In this document: positions 41,273-50,667 of the stretch, one piece after another | Layout: each line of letters begins with the position of its first letter | Numbering within the stretch: the stretch's first letter is position 1 | Source of the DNA: Pseudanabaena biceps | GTDB taxonomy: Bacteria > Cyanobacteriota > Cyanobacteriia > Pseudanabaenales > Pseudanabaenaceae | Direction: 5' to 3' | DNA length: 64,000 nt | Assembly (NCBI GenBank): GCA_013361095.1 | Contig: JAATWA010000001.1 | Coordinates: forward strand, 3,131,001-3,195,000 | The notes under the pieces: generated by a model | What the model was told of the DNA's origin: nothing | Seen by the model: only the letters and a program-made list of their open reading frames with translations | The model's database searches: none | Made by a program: the position numbers and the translations under genes

Positions 41273-43948
41273 ATGCAACCAACCGATCCAAAGAAATTTA
41301 CCGAAAAAGCATGGGAGGCGATCGTCAAATCGCAGGAGGTCGCAAGGCGATCGCAACATCAGCAACTCGAAGTCGAGCATTTGGTGATGGCGCTATTGGA
41401 GCAGGACGGTGGCTTAGCAACAACTATATTTAGTTCGTTGGGAGTGCCGATGGCAAGGGCGCGGCGACAGGTGGAAGAGTTTTTGCGGCGGCAGCCTCGT
41501 GTGGCAAGCCCTGAACAGTTATATCTGGGTCGCAACTTGGAGGTGTGGCTGGATCGGGCTGAAGAAAACCGACTCAGTTTGGGCGATGACTTTATGGCGA
41601 TCGAGCATATGTTGGTTGGCTTAGCCGATGATGATCGCCTTGGTAAACGGCTATATCGAGATCTAAATATTGATCGCAAAAAATTAGAAGAATCGATCAA
41701 ATCAGTGCGCGGTAGCCAGACTGTCACCGATCAAAATCCTGAAGCTAAGTATGCCGCCTTAGAGAAATATGGGCGCGATCTGACAGAGCAGGCCAAGGAA
41801 GGTAAACTCGATCCTGTGATTGGGCGCGATGAAGAAATCAGGCGGGTAGTGCAAGTCTTGTCGCGGCGGACAAAAAATAATCCTGTGCTGATTGGTGAAC
41901 CGGGGGTTGGTAAAACTGCGATCGCGGAAGGATTAGCGCAAAGAATAATTCGTGGTGATGTTCCAGAATCCCTCAAAGACCGCACGATTATTAGTCTTGA
42001 TATGGGTTCACTGATTGCAGGAGCCAAATATCGGGGTGAATTTGAAGATCGACTGAAGGCGGTGCTTAAGGAAGTTCTTAATTCCGATGGCAAGATTGTG
42101 CTGTTTATTGATGAATTGCATACGGTGGTTGGTGCAGGCGCAACGCAGCAGGGCGCGATGGATGCGGGGAACATCCTTAAGCCAATGTTAGCTAGGGGGG
42201 AACTGCGGTGTATTGGGGCAACTACTCTGGACGAATATCGCCAGTACATTGAGAAGGATGCGGCTTTAGAAAGACGTTTTCAGCAGGTTCTTGTCGATCA
42301 GCCGACGGTAGAAGATACGATCTCGATTTTACGCGGTTTGAAAGAACGTTATGAAGTGCATCACGGCGTAAATATCTCTGATTCCGCACTAGTAGCAGCA
42401 GCAACATTATCCAATCGCTATATCACTGAGCGCTTTCTGCCCGATAAAGCGATCGATCTTGTCGATGAGTCAGCAGCAAAATTAAAAATGGAAATCACTT
42501 CTAAGCCATTAGAACTTGATGAAATTGATCGTCGCTTGATGCAGTTGGAAATGGAAAGACTCTCTTTGCAAAAAGAAGGTGATTTTACGCCTGTGGAACG
42601 GATTGAAACCGAAGGTAAAGTCGTTTATAAAACTAAGAGTAGCAAGGCTGCACAGGAACGTCTAGATCGTTTGGACAAAGAGATGGATGCCCTGCGCGAT
42701 CGCCAAATCAGTCTTGATGATCGTTGGCAACAGGAAAAAGATACTATTGATAATTTGCGAACTCTTAAGGAACAAATTGATCAAACTAAGTTACAAATTG
42801 AACAAGCTGAGCGCGAGTTTAATCTCAATAAAGCGGCTGAACTCAAGTATGGCAAGTTAACAGAACTTGAAAAAAACCTTGATGAAGCCGAATTAGAACT
42901 CAATCGGGCTAGGGCTGACGGTTCCATACTATTTCGGGAACAAGTTACTGAAGATGACATTGCCGAAATTGTGTCACGTTGGACAGGAATTCCGCTTAAA
43001 AAGTTATTACTGTCAGAACGGCAGAAACTTCTGACTCTAGAGAAGCATCTTCACGATCGCGTAATTGGGCAAGAAGAAGCCGTCACTTCAGTAGCATCAG
43101 CCATTCGTCGCGCCCGTGCGGGTATGAATGATCCCAATCGTCCCCTTGGTTCCTTTTTGTTTTTAGGGCCGACAGGCGTTGGTAAAACTGAGCTTGCTCG
43201 CGCCCTTGCAGAATTTTTGTTTGACACCGATAGCTCCATGATTCGCATCGACATGTCGGAATATATGGAAAAGCACTCGGTATCGCGATTGATTGGTGCG
43301 CCCCCTGGCTATGTCGGCTATGAGGAAGGTGGACAGTTCTCGGAAGCGGTGCGCCGTCATCCTTATTCGGTCGTGCTTTTTGATGAAGTCGAGAAAGCTC
43401 ATCCCGATGTATTTAATATTTTGTTACAAGTTCTTGATGACGGTCGCATCACCGATAGTCAAGGTCGCTTAGTGGACTGCAAAAACACGGTGATCATTAT
43501 GACCAGTAATATTGGTAGCGATCGCATTTTGGAAGTATCAAAAGATTTACCCGCTAACATTGATGGAGACTCGAAATATGACGAAATGCGCGATAAAGTG
43601 CTTGATGTTCTCCGCCAACATTTCCGTCCTGAATTTCTTAATCGCATTGATGAGACTGTGATCTTCCATGCTCTGCGACGTAATGAGATTCGCTCGATCG
43701 CAGAGTTACAAATTAAACGTATCGAAAATAGATTAAGCGATCGCAAAATCTCTCTAAACCTTAGCGAAGAGGCTAAAGATTACATTGCTGCAGCTGGATA
43801 CGATCCTTCCTATGGTGCGCGTCCTCTAAAGCGAGCAATTCAAAGAGAAATTGAGAACCCGATCGCTAATCGAATTTTAGAAGGAACCTTTGGCGAAGGT
43901 CACCAAATTTATGTAACTGTTGAAGATAAAAAGCTAGTTTTCAGCTAA
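41273..43948 (+). CDS. clpB: ATP-dependent disaggregase ClpB
   Basis: Hsp100 chaperone of 891 residues that works with DnaK/DnaJ to dissolve aggregates. N domain (1-150), first AAA+ module with Walker A GEPGVGKT at 208-215, a coiled-coil middle domain (about 410-530) that marks ClpB rather than ClpC, and second AAA+ with GPTGVGKT at 632-639. No ClpP-binding loop is evident. Followed by a hairpin repeat. Confidence 0.96.
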   Translation: MQPTDPKKFTEKAWEAIVKSQEVARRSQHQQLEVEHLVMALLEQDGGLATTIFSSLGVPMARARRQVEEFLRRQPRVASPEQLYLGRNLEVWLDRAEENRLSLGDDFMAIEHMLVGLADDDRLGKRLYRDLNIDRKKLEESIKSVRGSQTVTDQNPEAKYAALEKYGRDLTEQAKEGKLDPVIGRDEEIRRVVQVLSRRTKNNPVLIGEPGVGKTAIAEGLAQRIIRGDVPESLKDRTIISLDMGSLIAGAKYRGEFEDRLKAVLKEVLNSDGKIVLFIDELHTVVGAGATQQGAMDAGNILKPMLARGELRCIGATTLDEYRQYIEKDAALERRFQQVLVDQPTVEDTISILRGLKERYEVHHGVNISDSALVAAATLSNRYITERFLPDKAIDLVDESAAKLKMEITSKPLELDEIDRRLMQLEMERLSLQKEGDFTPVERIETEGKVVYKTKSSKAAQERLDRLDKEMDALRDRQISLDDRWQQEKDTIDNLRTLKEQIDQTKLQIEQAEREFNLNKAAELKYGKLTELEKNLDEAELELNRARADGSILFREQVTEDDIAEIVSRWTGIPLKKLLLSERQKLLTLEKHLHDRVIGQEEAVTSVASAIRRARAGMNDPNRPLGSFLFLGPTGVGKTELARALAEFLFDTDSSMIRIDMSEYMEKHSVSRLIGAPPGYVGYEEGGQFSEAVRRHPYSVVLFDEVEKAHPDVFNILLQVLDDGRITDSQGRLVDCKNTVIIMTSNIGSDRILEVSKDLPANIDGDSKYDEMRDKVLDVLRQHFRPEFLNRIDETVIFHALRRNEIRSIAELQIKRIENRLSDRKISLNLSEEAKDYIAAAGYDPSYGARPLKRAIQREIENPIANRILEGTFGEGHQIYVTVEDKKLVFS

Positions 43949-43977
43949 ACTTTATCTTTAATATAGCTGTACCCAAA

Positions 43978-44012
43978 GATTGTGAGACGGCGCTTTGCGC
44001 CGCCTCACAATC
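43978..44012. repeat. Hairpin GATTGTGAGACGGCGC, TTT loop
   Basis: Sixteen-base arms with one mismatch between the convergent clpB and P-type ATPase genes; no T-tract. Confidence 0.88.
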
Positions 44013-44014
44013 AG

Positions 44015-46936
44015 CTACGTAAGAGCTTTGCTACTGCGTCTTCTCTGACGCAAAAACCTTTTGCGTAGCTCCTCTGCACCCAATAAAATGGGGGGACAAA
44101 CAATTAAAAATAGCCATTGCCACGTTGTTAGTGGGGCTGTCGAGAAAACTTGTCTGAGCGATGAGAATTGAATAATTGAGATAATCAATATCCATTCCGT
44201 AGCAATTCCTAACCAAATAAAAGGATTAGAGAAAAATCCCAATCGAAAGATGGAGGTTTGTTCAGAACGACAGGCGAAAACATTTCCATCTTGACAGGCA
44301 ACGATGATCGCTAAAGTCATGGTTGTCGCTTGAGCATAGATGAAAGTGATTTCTGGGCTGGTAGTGTGCGAGAGAATGGCAGGGGCGATCGCTTGCAAGG
44401 ACTCGAAATCATAACCATAACTATGCCATACCCAGAAAAAGCCGAGCATCCCCAAAGCTGCCTCAATCAAACCGAGAAAACAATAGGCGCGTAAAAGTAA
44501 AGAGCGATCAAGAAGGGTTTGTGATTTGGCACGGGGCGGCAACTGCATCGTACCTAACTCAGCACGCTCAGTTCCCAATGCTAGCGCAGGTAAAATATCT
44601 GTTCCTAAATCAACGATCAGAATTTGCATAATGATCAGAGCTGGAGGGATTTTTAGGATTACCATCGCCAGAAATGGAACTAGTTCAGCTACATTTGATG
44701 CCAAAATGTAGGTCATAAATTTGCGGATGTTTTGGTATACAGATCGCCCCTGCTCGATCGCTACCACAATGGTCGCAAAGTTATCATCGGTCAAGACAAT
44801 ATCGGCAGCTTCTCGCGCCACATCTGTTCCATTCTGTCCCATCGCAATCCCAATATTTGCTGCCCGAAGTGCAGGCGCGTCATTCACACCATCACCTGTA
44901 ACCGCCACGATCTCACCTATATCTTTATAGGCTTGTACCAGTCGTAATTTATGTTCAGGCGACATCCGTGCAAACACCAGTCCATGTCGATATTTCACAA
45001 CTTGTCTTAGTTGCGCGTCCGAGAGATGTCCCATGCCTTCACCTGTGACTACTCGCACGCGATCGCTAACTAGCCCAATTTGACGCGCGATCGCTTCGGC
45101 GGTCAGTCCATAATCCCCCGTTACCATTGTGACTTTGATTCCTGCCTGATGACATTCTGCGATCGCCTTGGGTACTTCATCACGGGGCGGATCGAACATG
45201 GCAACTAGACCAATGAAGATCAAATTTTGTTCTAAATCCTGTGCCTTAAGATCGATCAATTCCTGACCGCCGCGCCGCGCCGCCAGTCCTAAAACCCGAA
45301 ATCCTTGCTTGGCTAAATCATCATTTGCCGTGACCACTTCTTGCCAATAGTCATGGGTCAACTCTTGATGTTCGCCATCACGCAAAATCCAATGACAATG
45401 TTTAAGAACTTCTAAGGGTGCGCCTTTAGTAAAGGCAAGATTAGGAAGTACATCTGTCCATAATTCGGAGGATTGCCAATTCAGAACGACAGTCATCATC
45501 AGACGACGCGAATCAAAGGGAATCTCCCGTAAACGAGAAAACTGCTTTTGTAAATCCTCTAAATTTAGTTCGGCTTTTGCCGCCGCTACTAAGAGAGCCG
45601 CCTCTGTGGGATCGCCAATTTCTTGCCAGCGACTAGGTGCATTGAGATGAACTAAACGCGCATTAGAACAAAGTGCAGAGCCAATTAATAGAATTTTAGC
45701 TTTCCATATAATTTCAGAATCCGTGGGAAGTTTGACTTCACCACTGGTGGGATCGTAGCCCGCACCCGTGACTTCAATCAGTCTATTTTGCTGAGCCGTA
45801 GAACTCTCAGTTTGCTCAGGTTGCGTGGGCAGCCAGAGATAGCGCACCGTCATTTCATTTTTGGTTAACGTGCCTGTTTTATCGGTGCAAATGACTGTAG
45901 TAGCACTCAGGGACTCCACTGCCGAAAGTCTTCTCACTAAAGCATTTTTCCTTGCCATTCGCCGCACCCCGATCGCCAAAGATAAGGTCACGGTCGGCAA
46001 TAGTCCTTCTGGGACAAGGGCAACAATGATGCCGATCGCAAAAATGAAGCTTTCTTTTACTTCTATGCCCACCAGAAAGTATGCCAACAAAAAGATAAGC
46101 ACACCCGTACTGACTGCGATCGCTGTAATAATCCTGACGATCCTTGACACTTGGATTTCTAACGTACTAGGCTCACGCTTCACCACCGTAGTTAAATGCG
46201 CCACCTGTCCAAACTCAGTTTCTGCACCCGTCGAATAAACTACCGCCACTGCTCGACCAGCCGCCACCGTCGAACCTGCTAATACCAGATTAGCGATTTC
46301 CGATGGATTTACCTTCTCCTGCATCGGTTGCTCACCTTGTCGCGGCATCGTTTTGCCACCTCGCACCGACACAGCCTCTCGTAGACGTACAGGGTAGGGG
46401 CTTCGCGCCACAGGCAAAGATTCCCCAGTCATTACCGATACATCAATATATAAACTCTCGGCGGAGATTAGACGCGCATCCGCAGAAATGCGATCGCCTT
46501 CTTCCAATTGCATGACATCACCGCGCACCAGTTCCCTAGCGGGGATTTGTTTTAACTGTCCATCTCGATAAACTTTTACTTGCATCGGCAAGACTTTTTT
46601 TAAAGCGGATAAAGCCTTTTCAGCTTGGAACTCTTGCCAAAAACTGAAGATGGCATTAATCAAAATAACTGACCAAACTGCCCAACCCAGTTCAGGAGTG
46701 CGAGAAATAAAGGCGAGAATTCCTGCTACCCAGAGCAATAGAGCCATAAAGTGTGTTAGTTGATCCGCAAACCGCAACCACAAAGCGCGATGGACTGGTT
46801 CAGGTAATTCATTTGCGCCATATTTTTCTAACCGTTTTTGTGCCTCCTCCTGAGATAACCCAGCAGCAGCAGTATCAAGAGATTCATAAACCTCTTCAAA
46901 GGACAATGTCCATAGTGGCGGATGAAGGGATGCCAT
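44015..46936 (-). CDS. P2-type cation-transporting ATPase with P2C signatures
   Basis: 973 residues. TGES at 170-173 (A domain), DKTGTLT at 352-358 (phosphorylation Asp), TGDGVNDAPALR hinge, about ten membrane helices. Helix 4 carries PEGLLPTVT and helix 6 DLGTD; these match the Na+/K+-ATPase-like P2C group rather than SERCA, which has PEGLPAVVT-type and DGxPA-type motifs. Likely a Na+ or K+/Na+ pump, although it may be annotated as a Ca2+ ATPase. An insert of about 30 residues follows TGES. AGGAG precedes the ATG. Confidence 0.9.
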   Translation of the reverse strand: MASLHPPLWTLSFEEVYESLDTAAAGLSQEEAQKRLEKYGANELPEPVHRALWLRFADQLTHFMALLLWVAGILAFISRTPELGWAVWSVILINAIFSFWQEFQAEKALSALKKVLPMQVKVYRDGQLKQIPARELVRGDVMQLEEGDRISADARLISAESLYIDVSVMTGESLPVARSPYPVRLREAVSVRGGKTMPRQGEQPMQEKVNPSEIANLVLAGSTVAAGRAVAVVYSTGAETEFGQVAHLTTVVKREPSTLEIQVSRIVRIITAIAVSTGVLIFLLAYFLVGIEVKESFIFAIGIIVALVPEGLLPTVTLSLAIGVRRMARKNALVRRLSAVESLSATTVICTDKTGTLTKNEMTVRYLWLPTQPEQTESSTAQQNRLIEVTGAGYDPTSGEVKLPTDSEIIWKAKILLIGSALCSNARLVHLNAPSRWQEIGDPTEAALLVAAAKAELNLEDLQKQFSRLREIPFDSRRLMMTVVLNWQSSELWTDVLPNLAFTKGAPLEVLKHCHWILRDGEHQELTHDYWQEVVTANDDLAKQGFRVLGLAARRGGQELIDLKAQDLEQNLIFIGLVAMFDPPRDEVPKAIAECHQAGIKVTMVTGDYGLTAEAIARQIGLVSDRVRVVTGEGMGHLSDAQLRQVVKYRHGLVFARMSPEHKLRLVQAYKDIGEIVAVTGDGVNDAPALRAANIGIAMGQNGTDVAREAADIVLTDDNFATIVVAIEQGRSVYQNIRKFMTYILASNVAELVPFLAMVILKIPPALIIMQILIVDLGTDILPALALGTERAELGTMQLPPRAKSQTLLDRSLLLRAYCFLGLIEAALGMLGFFWVWHSYGYDFESLQAIAPAILSHTTSPEITFIYAQATTMTLAIIVACQDGNVFACRSEQTSIFRLGFFSNPFIWLGIATEWILIISIIQFSSLRQVFSTAPLTTWQWLFLIVCPPILLGAEELRKRFLRQRRRSSKALT

Positions 46937-47029
46937 ATCGGTTTACTCCTAAGTTTTGCGCCAAAATTTGATTGGTTTTGTCTATCTATAGTTGTACGCT
47001 TTGTTACGATGATTTGTGCTTCGCATCAT

Positions 47030-47060
47030 ATGTGAAGTGGTGCATTACATTACTTCACAT
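47030..47060. repeat. Hairpin ATGTGAAGT
   Basis: Nine-base perfect arms with a 13-base loop in the gap between divergent genes; possibly an operator. The rest of 46937-47158 shows nothing else. Confidence 0.45.
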
Positions 47061-47158
47061 TGGTTACAACGATCACAGTTAATAGAACGCTTTGAACTTA
47101 AAGCTAGCACTAGATGCTCGCCAACAATCTTAAATCAATCCTCATTAATATATTTCGG

Positions 47159-47209
47159 AACCCAAAAGCTGAGTGGCGGCGCTTCGCGCCGCCACTCAGC
47201 TTTTGGGTT
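47159..47209. repeat. Family A hairpin, TTC loop
   Basis: Perfect 24-base arms AACCCAAAAGCTGAGTGG ending CGGCGC. Confidence 0.92.
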
Positions 47210-47236
47210 TTGGTGTAAGTAAAAAATGAAAAATTT

Positions 47237-47295
47237 AATCAAGCCCAAAACTATTACGGCGGGCGAAGCCCGCCGTAATAGTTTTAGGCTTGATT
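47237..47295. repeat. Hairpin AATCAAGCCCAAAACTATTA, GAA loop
   Basis: 28-base arms with one mismatch, ending CGGCGGGC, 110 bases upstream of the formamidase gene. Confidence 0.9.
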
Positions 47296-47335
47296 ATGCC
47301 CAGCTACTTAGAAATAATCTAGGATTACTATATCT

Positions 47336-47407
47336 ATGAACACTATTTTTTATGGGTTTACGATTAATAATGAACTACAAATCAAAATTGGGGAATCAAA
47401 TCAATGA
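47336..47407 (+). CDS. Possible 23-residue leader peptide upstream of amiF
   Basis: ATG at 47336 opens a frame coding MNTIFYGFTINNELQIKIGE and three more residues, whose TGA overlaps the amiF ATG (ATGA). The amiF ribosome-binding site GGGGA lies within it. This suggests coupling or a leader, but such a short ORF may also be chance. Confidence 0.35.
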   Translation: MNTIFYGFTINNELQIKIGESNQ

Positions 47408-48411
47408 GTGGACTAGGCGGCTTAAACAAAACTCCTAACGGCGTAGTGTTAGGAATGGTGCAACTCCAACTACCAACAGTCGTGACTAAAGACGACTTAG
47501 CAGACCAAACTCAACGTATCTGTGAGATGGTAGCCAAAGCCAGAAGAAATATGCCCACAATGGACTTAGTAGTATTTCCCGAATATTCTTTGCATGGATT
47601 GTCGATGGATACCAATCCAGAAATTATGTGTAGGGTAGATGGAGCAGAAGTTGCCGCATTCAAACAAGCCTGCATTGACAACAACATTTGGGGCTGTTTT
47701 TCTATAATGGAATACAACCCTCAAGGTAATCCATACAACAGCGGCATCATTATTGATAATCAAGGGGAACTAAAGCTTTACTATCGCAAACTTCATCCTT
47801 GGGTTCCCGTTGAGCCTTGGGAACCAGGAGATGTCGGTATTCCAGTTTGTGAAGGGCCTAACGGTAGCACGATCGCTCTAATCATTTGTCACGACGGGAT
47901 GTTCCCTGAAATGGCTAGGGAATGTGCTTACAAAGGTGCAGAAATCATGATCCGCACGGCTGGTTATACTGCTCCGATTCGCCATTCTTGGCAGATTACT
48001 AATCAAGCAAATGCTTTTTGCAATCTCATGGTGACGGCTTCGGTCTGTATGTGTGGCTCTGATGGTAGTTTTGATTCGATGGGAGAGGGAATGATCGTTA
48101 ACTTTGATGGTCAGCCATTGGTCATGGGCAGCCACCGTACCGATGAGATTATCACGGCAGAGGTGCGTCCTGACTTAGTGAGAGAAGCCAGAAAATACTG
48201 GAGTGTAGAGAACAACATCTACCAGTTCGGACATCGCGGCTATGTTGCTGTTAAGGGCGGCGCTCAAGATTGCCCTTATACCTACATGGAGGATATGGTC
48301 AAAGGTAAGTATTGTTTACCTTGGGAAGAAGAAGTCATTTATAAAGATGGAACTTCCTGCGGATTTCCCGTTCCCGATCGCACATATACTCCCTTCCCTC
48401 CCAAGGAATAG
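47404..48411 (+). CDS. amiF: Formamidase (aliphatic amidase family)
   Basis: Nitrilase-superfamily enzyme of 335 residues, releasing ammonia from formamide or short amides. The catalytic triad is visible: Glu in VVFPEYSLHG, Lys in YYRKLHPW, Cys in IICHDGMFPE. Length and the pattern PYNSGIIID, EPGDVGIPVCEGP and NNIYQFGHRGYVA match AmiF more closely than AmiE. GGGGA precedes the ATG by eight bases. A role in nitrogen supply is likely, but no NtcA box is visible upstream. Confidence 0.9.
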   Translation: MSGLGGLNKTPNGVVLGMVQLQLPTVVTKDDLADQTQRICEMVAKARRNMPTMDLVVFPEYSLHGLSMDTNPEIMCRVDGAEVAAFKQACIDNNIWGCFSIMEYNPQGNPYNSGIIIDNQGELKLYYRKLHPWVPVEPWEPGDVGIPVCEGPNGSTIALIICHDGMFPEMARECAYKGAEIMIRTAGYTAPIRHSWQITNQANAFCNLMVTASVCMCGSDGSFDSMGEGMIVNFDGQPLVMGSHRTDEIITAEVRPDLVREARKYWSVENNIYQFGHRGYVAVKGGAQDCPYTYMEDMVKGKYCLPWEEEVIYKDGTSCGFPVPDRTYTPFPPKE

Positions 48412-48429
48412 GCATTATTAGATTAAATA

Positions 48430-48462
48430 TTATCGATGCGCGGCTTTGCCGTGCATCGATAA
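48430..48462. repeat. Family G-like palindrome, TTT loop
   Basis: Fifteen-base arms TTATCGATGCGCGGC with one wobble pair, flanked by ATAATTATTGA. It is the last hairpin of these families before the accessory island. Confidence 0.85.
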
Positions 48463-48491
48463 TTATTGACGAGAAAGAGTATTTTCTATAT

Positions 48492-48583
48492 CTAAATGTA
48501 TTGAGAAGCTACGGTATGCCAATCATCGGGATCTCTAGATATCCGTTCTTTTGCTTCTATTTCTAAATAACCACACTCGATAG
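48492..48583 (-). pseudogene. C-terminal fragment of a PIN-domain toxin
   Basis: The frame reads ECGYLEIEAKERISRDPDDW HTVA (split here), ending in TAG at 48492. The AKERI-x-RDPDDW-VA pattern is typical of the third acidic site of PIN-domain ribonucleases. A stop codon lies just upstream, and no start or N-terminal half is present. Confidence 0.45.
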
Positions 48584-48745
48584 CTCAGTTGATGATGATT
48601 TTACTCGACATTTTTGGGTTTGAGTAAGATGTGGTAAGTTGCGATCGCCATGAGCCTTCTAGAGCGAAAGTCTGACCTACTGGCGTTGCACAAATGAAGG
48701 ATGAATGAGTAAATAAAAGACAACGAGTTTAAGCAATAAAAAACA

Positions 48746-49081
48746 ATGAAATGTCCAAAGTGTGGATCATCACATATTCGTAAAAATGGGAAACGAGGAG
48801 ACAAACAAAATCATATTTGTGCTGATTGTGGTCGTCAGTTCATTGATAACTACTCAGTACTTGGATATTCCCAAGATGTCAAAAAAATATGTCTAAAAAT
48901 GTATTGTAATGGCATGGGATTTAGACAGATTGAGAGATGTACTGATGTTAGTCACAACTCAGTCATCAACTGGGTTAGGGACGCAGCAAAGCAATTACCA
49001 GAATATCCACCCATTGAAACTATTCCTGATGTTGGTGAATTAGATGAACTCCAGACTTTTGTTGGGTCAAAAAAAACTTGA
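48746..49081 (+). CDS. insA: IS1-family transposase, InsA part
   Basis: 111 residues. A zinc-ribbon at the N-terminus (CPKCGSSHIRKNGKR and CADCGRQF) and an HTH (GFRQIERCTDVSHNSVINWV) bind the element ends. It ends in ELDELQTFVGSKKT. A run of eight A at 49069-49076 is the probable -1 frameshift site that fuses it to the downstream frame; ELDEL then contributes the first catalytic Asp. Confidence 0.93.
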   Translation: MKCPKCGSSHIRKNGKRGDKQNHICADCGRQFIDNYSVLGYSQDVKKICLKMYCNGMGFRQIERCTDVSHNSVINWVRDAAKQLPEYPPIETIPDVGELDELQTFVGSKKT

Positions 49082-49434
49082 TTTGGCTATGGACTGCGGT
49101 GAATCATTTTAGCAAAGGTATCTTGGCTTGGGTCTTAGGGGATAGGAGTAGTCAAACCTTTAAACCTTTATGGACATTGATTAAAGTTTGGCAATGCTAT
49201 TTCTGGGTTACTGATGGTTACTGCGTCTACAAAATGTTTATCAACTCGGAGGATCAAATTATCAGCAAGACCTACATGACTAGAGTTGAGGGTGAAAATA
49301 CGAGATTGAGGCATTATTTAGCCAGATTGCACAGAAAAACTTTATGTTATTCAAAATCCGAAGAAATGTTGAGGTATTCAATTCGTCTGTTGATTCACTA
49401 TCTCAAATACAAATCATTTCCTACCTTTCCTTGA
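49078..49434 (+). CDS. insB: IS1-family transposase, InsB part
   Basis: Second half of the DDE transposase, translated mainly as a -1 frameshift product of about 229 residues in total. Motifs LIWLWTAVNHFSKGILAWVL, VTDGY (second Asp) and the terminal helix ENTRLRHYLARLHRKTLCYS match IS1 InsB. The four-base overlap with InsA is typical. Confidence 0.93.
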   Translation: MIWLWTAVNHFSKGILAWVLGDRSSQTFKPLWTLIKVWQCYFWVTDGYCVYKMFINSEDQIISKTYMTRVEGENTRLRHYLARLHRKTLCYSKSEEMLRYSIRLLIHYLKYKSFPTFP

Positions 49435-49519
49435 TTCATCTTTCATTTGTGCAACGCCGACCTACTTGGATATTGGCAAAGTTACCGACTACGGTGATTA
49501 GGTCTTGAGCCTTGGGTAC

Positions 49520-49666
49520 TTATGACCAGTCATCTATGGACAAATTGTAGAGTTGTCCAAAATCTGATTTGTTACGGGTGACTAAAGTTGCATTGTTTGT
49601 TAAGGCGATCGCGGCAATTTTGAGATCCATATTTCCTAGACGGGGATATCTATCAAAAATATACAT
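49520..49666 (-). pseudogene. PIN-domain (VapC-like) toxin with internal deletion
   Basis: 48 codons: [10 protein letters not shown] at the start, then [20 protein letters not shown] and [18 protein letters not shown]. The second part is the C-terminal half of a VapC (DL-IAA, LVTRN--DF, EDWS-like end), while the first residues correspond to its extreme N-terminus. About 80 middle residues are missing. It follows an intact antitoxin gene in operon order. Confidence 0.7.
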
Positions 49667-49672
49667 GATGCT

Positions 49673-49885
49673 CTATTCAGCAGATTTGCGCCATTCTTGA
49701 CCGAGGCGATTTGCTTCGTTAAAGGTAGGATCGTTTTCAAAGCTACCTGCGACTTTTAACCACCAAGGTGTTTTTTTCTGAACAAATACAGATAGCATCT
49801 GTCGCATTTGTGCGAGTTCTGTTTCTAATGCGGCTACTCTAGTTTCTAGGTGTTGAGATTTATCTTCAAGCTGTTGAGAGAGCAT
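49673..49885 (-). CDS. Antitoxin-like protein beside a deleted VapC
   Basis: 70 residues: a coiled coil (LETRVAALETELAQMRQML) followed by WWLKVAGSFENDPTFNEANR and LGQEWRKSAE. This layout is common for antitoxins encoded just before PIN toxins in cyanobacteria. It ends six bases before the toxin remnant's ATG. With the toxin inactivated it is an orphan antitoxin. Confidence 0.65.
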   Translation of the reverse strand: MLSQQLEDKSQHLETRVAALETELAQMRQMLSVFVQKKTPWWLKVAGSFENDPTFNEANRLGQEWRKSAE

Positions 49886-50084
49886 AGAAGTTTTTGGTGA
49901 ACTAAGGTTATGCAGCTATTATAGCAAGATGCTTGCAAGCGTAAAAATTTACGCGATCGCCCCTAATCCCACAACGTCACAAGTTGCTGTGAACATTAGC
50001 TAAAATATTGTACTGCTACAATTGATTGGCGATCGCTCAAATTACACTAGAGCAAACGATTATTTTCTATAGAAATCTAAAACG

Positions 50085-50282
50085 ATGACTATTCAACAAA
50101 TTGAGTCGGCTATATTAGAACTTCCTCCTAGCGAATTTCGTAAAGTTATTGATTGGCTGTTGGATTTGGATTATCAACGTTGGGATGAGGAGTTAGAGAG
50201 TGATATTGAATCGGGGAAGTTAGATTTTCTAGCACAGGAGGCGATTGAGGATTTTGAAAATGGATTTTGTAAGCAAATCTAA
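50085..50282 (+). CDS. Type II antitoxin of a ParE/RelE-like pair
   Basis: 65 residues, acidic: MTIQQIESAILELPPSEFRK then WDEELESDIESGKLDFLAQE. The LELP-x-E-x-x-x-V--WL opening and acidic tail are typical of antitoxins cognate to RelE/ParE toxins in cyanobacteria. Its TAA overlaps the toxin ATG (TAATG). Confidence 0.82.
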   Translation: MTIQQIESAILELPPSEFRKVIDWLLDLDYQRWDEELESDIESGKLDFLAQEAIEDFENGFCKQI

Positions 50283-50536
50283 TGCACTTCACAACCAGAC
50301 GATTTTGGGGATATTACAAAGCTTTACCTGAGTGTATTCAGGAGGTTGCCGATCAAAGTTATGAGTTACTGAAAACGAATCCATCTCATCCATCTTTGCA
50401 CTTAAAGAGAGTTGGGAAGTATTGGTCGGTAAGAATTAGTAAGGAATATCGAGCAGTGGGAATTGAGGTTGAGAAAGGAATTTCTTGGTTTTGGATTGGT
50501 ACGCACGCTGAGTATGAACGTCTCCTTGGTAAGTAA
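50282..50536 (+). CDS. RelE/ParE-family toxin
   Basis: 84 residues: FTTRRFWGYYKALPECIQEV, SLHLKRVGKYWSVRISKEYR and a WFWIGTHAEYERLLGK end. This is the usual RelE/ParE fold with the basic VRIS-EYRA strand and terminal H--Y. The frame is intact, and it overlaps the antitoxin by one base, so the system appears functional. Target (ribosome or gyrase) unknown. Confidence 0.88.
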   Translation: MHFTTRRFWGYYKALPECIQEVADQSYELLKTNPSHPSLHLKRVGKYWSVRISKEYRAVGIEVEKGISWFWIGTHAEYERLLGK

Positions 50537-50667
50537 TAATATTTGGGCGATCGCCTAACTAATCGTCCATAATCCACCCACATTGCAAATAGCTGTCAAA
50601 AGTGAATTTATTGTGTATTTAGATAGGTTAAGATACAATCTCAATCAGTGAATTTGTGGTGTGAGTG

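Larger units (their letters stand above)
48682..49458 (+). mobile_element. IS1-family insertion sequence (777 bp)
   Basis: Terminal inverted repeats of about 27 bases start GGCGTTGCACAAATGA on both ends with two mismatches. An eight-base target duplication, GACCTACT, flanks it at 48674-48681 and 49459-49466. The size fits IS1 (768 bp). The two ORFs and the frameshift site are intact, so it may still be active. Confidence 0.95.
48585..49519 (-). pseudogene. Gene fragment interrupted by the IS1 element (RecD2-like?)
   Basis: Joining the bases on both sides of the IS gives one open stretch: VPKAQDLITVVGNFANIQVG then QTFALEGSWRS and a stop. The VVGNF---Q-GQT--LEG-W pattern resembles the N-terminal region of RecD2-type helicases. 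Only about 50 codons survive, so the match is tentative. The IS splits it near VGQ. Confidence 0.35.

Noticed and set aside
42222..43746. Long minus-strand open frames within clpB and similar genes
   Set aside because: They overlap strong, full-length genes and encode arginine/serine-rich sequence typical of antisense shadows.
48682..49458. IS1-family element as the source of the hairpin repeats
   Set aside because: Its ends (GGCGTTGCACAAATG) and 8-bp duplications differ from the TA-flanked ends of families B-F.
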